Source: JAFAZI01 sp035501255
GTDB taxonomy: Bacteria > Actinomycetota > Actinomycetes > JAFAQI01
DNA: 7,579 nt
NCBI GenBank assembly: GCA_035501255.1
Contig: DATJWM010000161.1
Location: 1-7,579, forward strand
Direction of reading: 5' to 3'
Part shown: piece after piece, positions 6,077 through 7,579 of the stretch
How the letters are laid out: each line of letters opens with the position of its first letter
How positions within the stretch are numbered: the first letter of the stretch is position 1
Notes under the pieces: generated by a model
Databases searched by the model: none
What the model was told of the DNA's origin: nothing
What the model saw: the letters and a program-made list of their open reading frames with translations, nothing else
Translations under genes and position numbers: made by a program

Positions 6077-7293
6077 GATGCGGGCACGAATTTCACGGTC
6101 ATTTCCTTGATCCCATTGATGAAGTTCGAACGAAGCCGGCGCGGCCCCGCGATCAGCTCGAGGTGGTCGCACTGCTCGGCCAGGGACCGGAACATGCACT
6201 CGAGCTCGAGCTTGGCGAGGTGACGACCGAGGCAGAAGTGCGGCCCGCCGCCACCGAATCCGACGTGAGGGTTGGGCTCACGCGTGATGTCGAAGACGTC
6301 CGGGTTGTCGAAGACCGACTCGTCGCGGTTGGCCGAGGTGTAGTAGATGACCACCTTGTCGCCCTTCTTGATGGTCACGCCGCCGACTTCGACGTCTTGG
6401 GTCGCGGTCCGTCGGAACAGGTTGACCGGTGATACCCAACGCACGATCTCGTCGGCCGCGCTCGGGATCAGCGACGGATCCGCCTTGAGCTTGGCCCACT
6501 GGTCGGGGTTTTCGATCAGGGCCTGCATGCCGCCGGAGATGGCGTTGCGGGTGGTCTCGTTGCCGGCGACCGCGAGGAGCATGAAGAACAGGTCGAACTC
6601 GAGCTCGGAGAGCACCTCGCCGGCCTCGTCCGGGGTGATCAGCTTCGAGATGATGTCGTCATTGATGTTCTTGCGCTTCTCGGCGGCGAGTGCGCTCGCA
6701 TACGCCCACATCTCGGTGGCGGCGTCGAGCCGTTGCTCTTCGGTGACGCCGTACTCCGGGTCCTCGCCACCGACCATGCGGTTCGACCAGTCGAACACCT
6801 TGTGCCGATCTTCGACGGGCACGCCCATCAGCTCGGCGATCACGATGAGCGGGAGCTCGGCCGCACACAGCGTGACGAAGTCGCCCTCCCCCTTCGCCAC
6901 CGCGCTCGCGACGGTGTCGTCGCAGGTCTGCTGAATCCGCTCCTCGAGCCGGGCGATCATCCGCGGGGTGAACCCCCGGTTGACGAGCTGACGCAACTTC
7001 GTGTGCTCCGGCGGATCCTGGTTCAGCATGAACATCCGCTGCTGGTCGATCTGGTCGGCGTCGAACTCGTTCAGCATCGCGGTCTTCTCATACGAGGAGA
7101 AGATCTCGGGGTTGCGGGAGACGAAAACGACGTCGGCGTGCGCGGTCAGCGCCCAATACCCGGCGCTCGACTCCGGATCCGGCAGGTGGTAGACCGGCGC
7201 CTCCGCACGCAGGCGCCTGAACTTCTCGTGGGGAACGGCGTCGATGTACTGATCGAGGCTATAGACATCGATGTCGTCCAGGGAGTTCGTCAC
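6073..7293 (-). CDS. Cytochrome P450, CYP125/CYP124-like steroid side-chain hydroxylase
   Basis: 406 residues from a GTG at 7293, a full bacterial P450. Seen: I-helix AGNETT at 243-248, K-helix E-I-V-R at 282-285, and heme loop FGGGGPHFCLG with ligand Cys354. The class uses ferredoxin-supplied electrons and hydroxylates then oxidises the terminal C26/C27 methyl of sterols to the acid. Features shared with CYP125 as I recall it: IFSSYE, RGFTPR, DWSN.M.G.EDPEY, AADEIVRW, IKKGDKVV. Features closer to CYP124: SANRDES, FGGGGxHFCLG, FINGIK near the C-terminus. I therefore do not fix the family. Its divergent position against a FadA5-like thiolase with KstR-like boxes between is the cyp125-fadA5 layout and favours the CYP125 role. 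The GTG has GAGGG 7 nt upstream. An ATG at 7380 would add 29 unconserved residues, placing the promoter and a KstR box inside the gene. The stop overlaps the next start (ATGA). Confidence 0.93.
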   Translation of the reverse strand: MTNSLDDIDVYSLDQYIDAVPHEKFRRLRAEAPVYHLPDPESSAGYWALTAHADVVFVSRNPEIFSSYEKTAMLNEFDADQIDQQRMFMLNQDPPEHTKLRQLVNRGFTPRMIARLEERIQQTCDDTVASAVAKGEGDFVTLCAAELPLIVIAELMGVPVEDRHKVFDWSNRMVGGEDPEYGVTEEQRLDAATEMWAYASALAAEKRKNINDDIISKLITPDEAGEVLSELEFDLFFMLLAVAGNETTRNAISGGMQALIENPDQWAKLKADPSLIPSAADEIVRWVSPVNLFRRTATQDVEVGGVTIKKGDKVVIYYTSANRDESVFDNPDVFDITREPNPHVGFGGGGPHFCLGRHLAKLELECMFRSLAEQCDHLELIAGPRRLRSNFINGIKEMTVKFVPAS

Positions 7294-7300
7294 GTTGGAT

Positions 7301-7305
7301 CCCTC
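7301..7305 (-). promoter_or_regulatory. Ribosome binding site for the P450 gene
   Basis: GAGGG on the minus strand, 7 nt before the GTG at 7293. It decides in favour of the GTG start over the ATG at 7380. Confidence 0.6.
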
Positions 7306-7335
7306 GTTCCGCTCGGGTGAGCCGCTTACCCAGAT

Positions 7336-7349
7336 GAGAACCTGTTCTA
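7336..7349. promoter_or_regulatory. KstR-like operator, box 1 (P450 operon side)
   Basis: GAGAACCTGTTCTA fits the KstR (TetR family, cholesterol-responsive repressor) motif TNNAACNNGTTNNA except for G at the first position. The arms AGAAC and GTTCT are perfect inverted repeats around a 2-nt centre. It lies 43 bp upstream of the P450 GTG and touches the last base of the candidate -10 hexamer, where a bound repressor would block transcription start. KstR itself is not encoded here, so the binding factor is inferred. Confidence 0.75.
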
Positions 7350-7377
7350 ATCTTGCTTGAATCTGACGGGGCGTCAA
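7349..7377 (-). promoter_or_regulatory. Candidate promoter of the P450-led operon
   Basis: On the minus strand TTGACG (7377-7372) as -35 and AAGATT (7354-7349) as -10, with a 17-bp spacer. The -35 is a 5/6 match to TTGACA; the -10 is weak (3/6 to TATAAT). Start of transcription would fall near 7342, inside KstR-like box 1, giving a leader of roughly 50 nt. Position relative to the operator is the main support. Confidence 0.4.
7364..7376. repeat. Short perfect inverted repeat between the two operators
   Basis: TGACG-GGG-CGTCA, two perfect 5-nt arms around three G. It lies between the two KstR-like boxes and overlaps the candidate -35 of the minus-strand promoter. It could be a small regulator half-site pair, or chance; it is too short to be a convincing terminator and has no U-tract. 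Confidence 0.4.
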
Positions 7378-7396
7378 CACTTCTGGCCCAAGAAAC

Positions 7397-7410
7397 TAGA
7401 ACGTGTTTTA
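7397..7410. promoter_or_regulatory. KstR-like operator, box 2 (fadA5 side)
   Basis: TAGAACGTGTTTTA matches every fixed position of the KstR motif TNNAACNNGTTNNA. Arms TAGAAC/GTTTTA are inverted with one mismatch. It ends 34 bp before the thiolase ATG and is 61 bp centre to centre from box 1, so each divergent gene has its own box. A clear -35/-10 pair for the plus strand is not evident to me; TACTTT at 7409-7414 is a possible -10. Confidence 0.8.
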
Positions 7411-7433
7411 CTTTTTGCGACGTCCAGCGCTCG

Positions 7434-7438
7434 AAAGG
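7434..7438 (+). promoter_or_regulatory. Ribosome binding site for the thiolase gene
   Basis: AAAGG, 6 nt upstream of the ATG at 7445. It supports that start codon, which also gives a normal thiolase N-terminus. Confidence 0.55.
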
Positions 7439-7444
7439 CACACC

Positions 7445-7579
7445 ATGGCTGATGCAGTGATCGTCGAAGCGGTCCGAACTCCGATCGGCAAGCGCAACGG
7501 CGCCTTGGCGGGGGTGCATCCGGCCCACGCCGTCGGTCACGTTCAGCGGGAGGTCATCGCCCGCGCCGGCATCGACGCC
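7445..7579 (+). CDS. fadA5: Acetyl-CoA acyltransferase (thiolase), FadA5-like, N-terminal 45 residues
   Basis: Only the first 45 codons are in the window. They read MADAVIVEAVRTPIGKRNG then GALAGVHPAHAVG, the typical beta-oxidation thiolase opening (VRTPIGK). The IGKRNG string is as I recall it in M. tuberculosis FadA5, which thiolytically releases acetyl-CoA from the shortened steroid side chain. The GALAGVHP part is closer to FadA6. The catalytic cysteine and histidine lie beyond the window, so function cannot be checked. The FadA5 name leans on the divergent layout with a CYP125-like gene and a shared KstR-type control region. Other steroid or fatty-acid thiolases remain possible. Confidence 0.8.
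   Translation, partial: MADAVIVEAVRTPIGKRNGALAGVHPAHAVGHVQREVIARAGIDA

Noticed and set aside
7294..7380. An alternative ATG at 7380 extending the P450 by 29 residues.
   Set aside because: The extension would contain KstR-like box 1 and the candidate promoter, and does not resemble P450 N-termini. The GTG at 7293 has a good ribosome site.

Overview
The window is GC-rich and densely coded. It looks like part of a sterol side-chain catabolic cluster from an actinobacterium of the mycobacterial/rhodococcal steroid-degrading type. Evidence for this: GTG starts, ATGA-type overlaps, products that match the Mycobacterium tuberculosis/Rhodococcus cholesterol regulon from memory, and two sites fitting the KstR repressor motif TNNAACNNGTTNNA. 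The genus cannot be fixed from the sequence.

Layout: a 151-bp divergent control region (7294-7444) holds two KstR-like boxes, a candidate minus-strand promoter and a short perfect inverted repeat. To its right, on the plus strand, is the first 45 codons of a FadA5-like thiolase, cut by the window end. To its left, eight genes run on the minus strand with almost no spacing. In transcription order they are: cytochrome P450 (CYP125/CYP124 type), a zinc-less DUF35 OB-fold protein, a zinc-ribbon DUF35 OB-fold protein, Ltp4-like thiolase-fold protein, Ltp3-like thiolase-fold protein, a short-chain dehydrogenase, FadE26/ChsE4-like acyl-CoA dehydrogenase, and FadE27/ChsE5-like acyl-CoA dehydrogenase (cut by the left window edge). 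Junctions are -4, -4, -4, +2, -1, +14 and +30 bp, so this reads as one operon. There is no gene-free stretch longer than 151 bp, and no RNA gene, mobile element or CRISPR.

Inferred joint role: the P450 oxidises the terminal side-chain methyl. After CoA activation (ligase not in the window), the FadE26/FadE27 pair makes the alpha,beta-unsaturated acyl-CoA. After hydration (hydratase not in the window), Ltp3/Ltp4 with their DUF35 partners would perform a retro-aldol C-C cleavage, the step linked to C24-branched plant sterols in Rhodococcus. The FadA5-like thiolase serves the beta-oxidation cycles. The enzymes are known families. The unusual points are the arrangement (the cyp125-fadA5 type promoter driving an Rv3521-3523-like aldolase module plus fadE26/27, an SDR in the middle) and the two separate DUF35 genes, of which only one has a zinc site.
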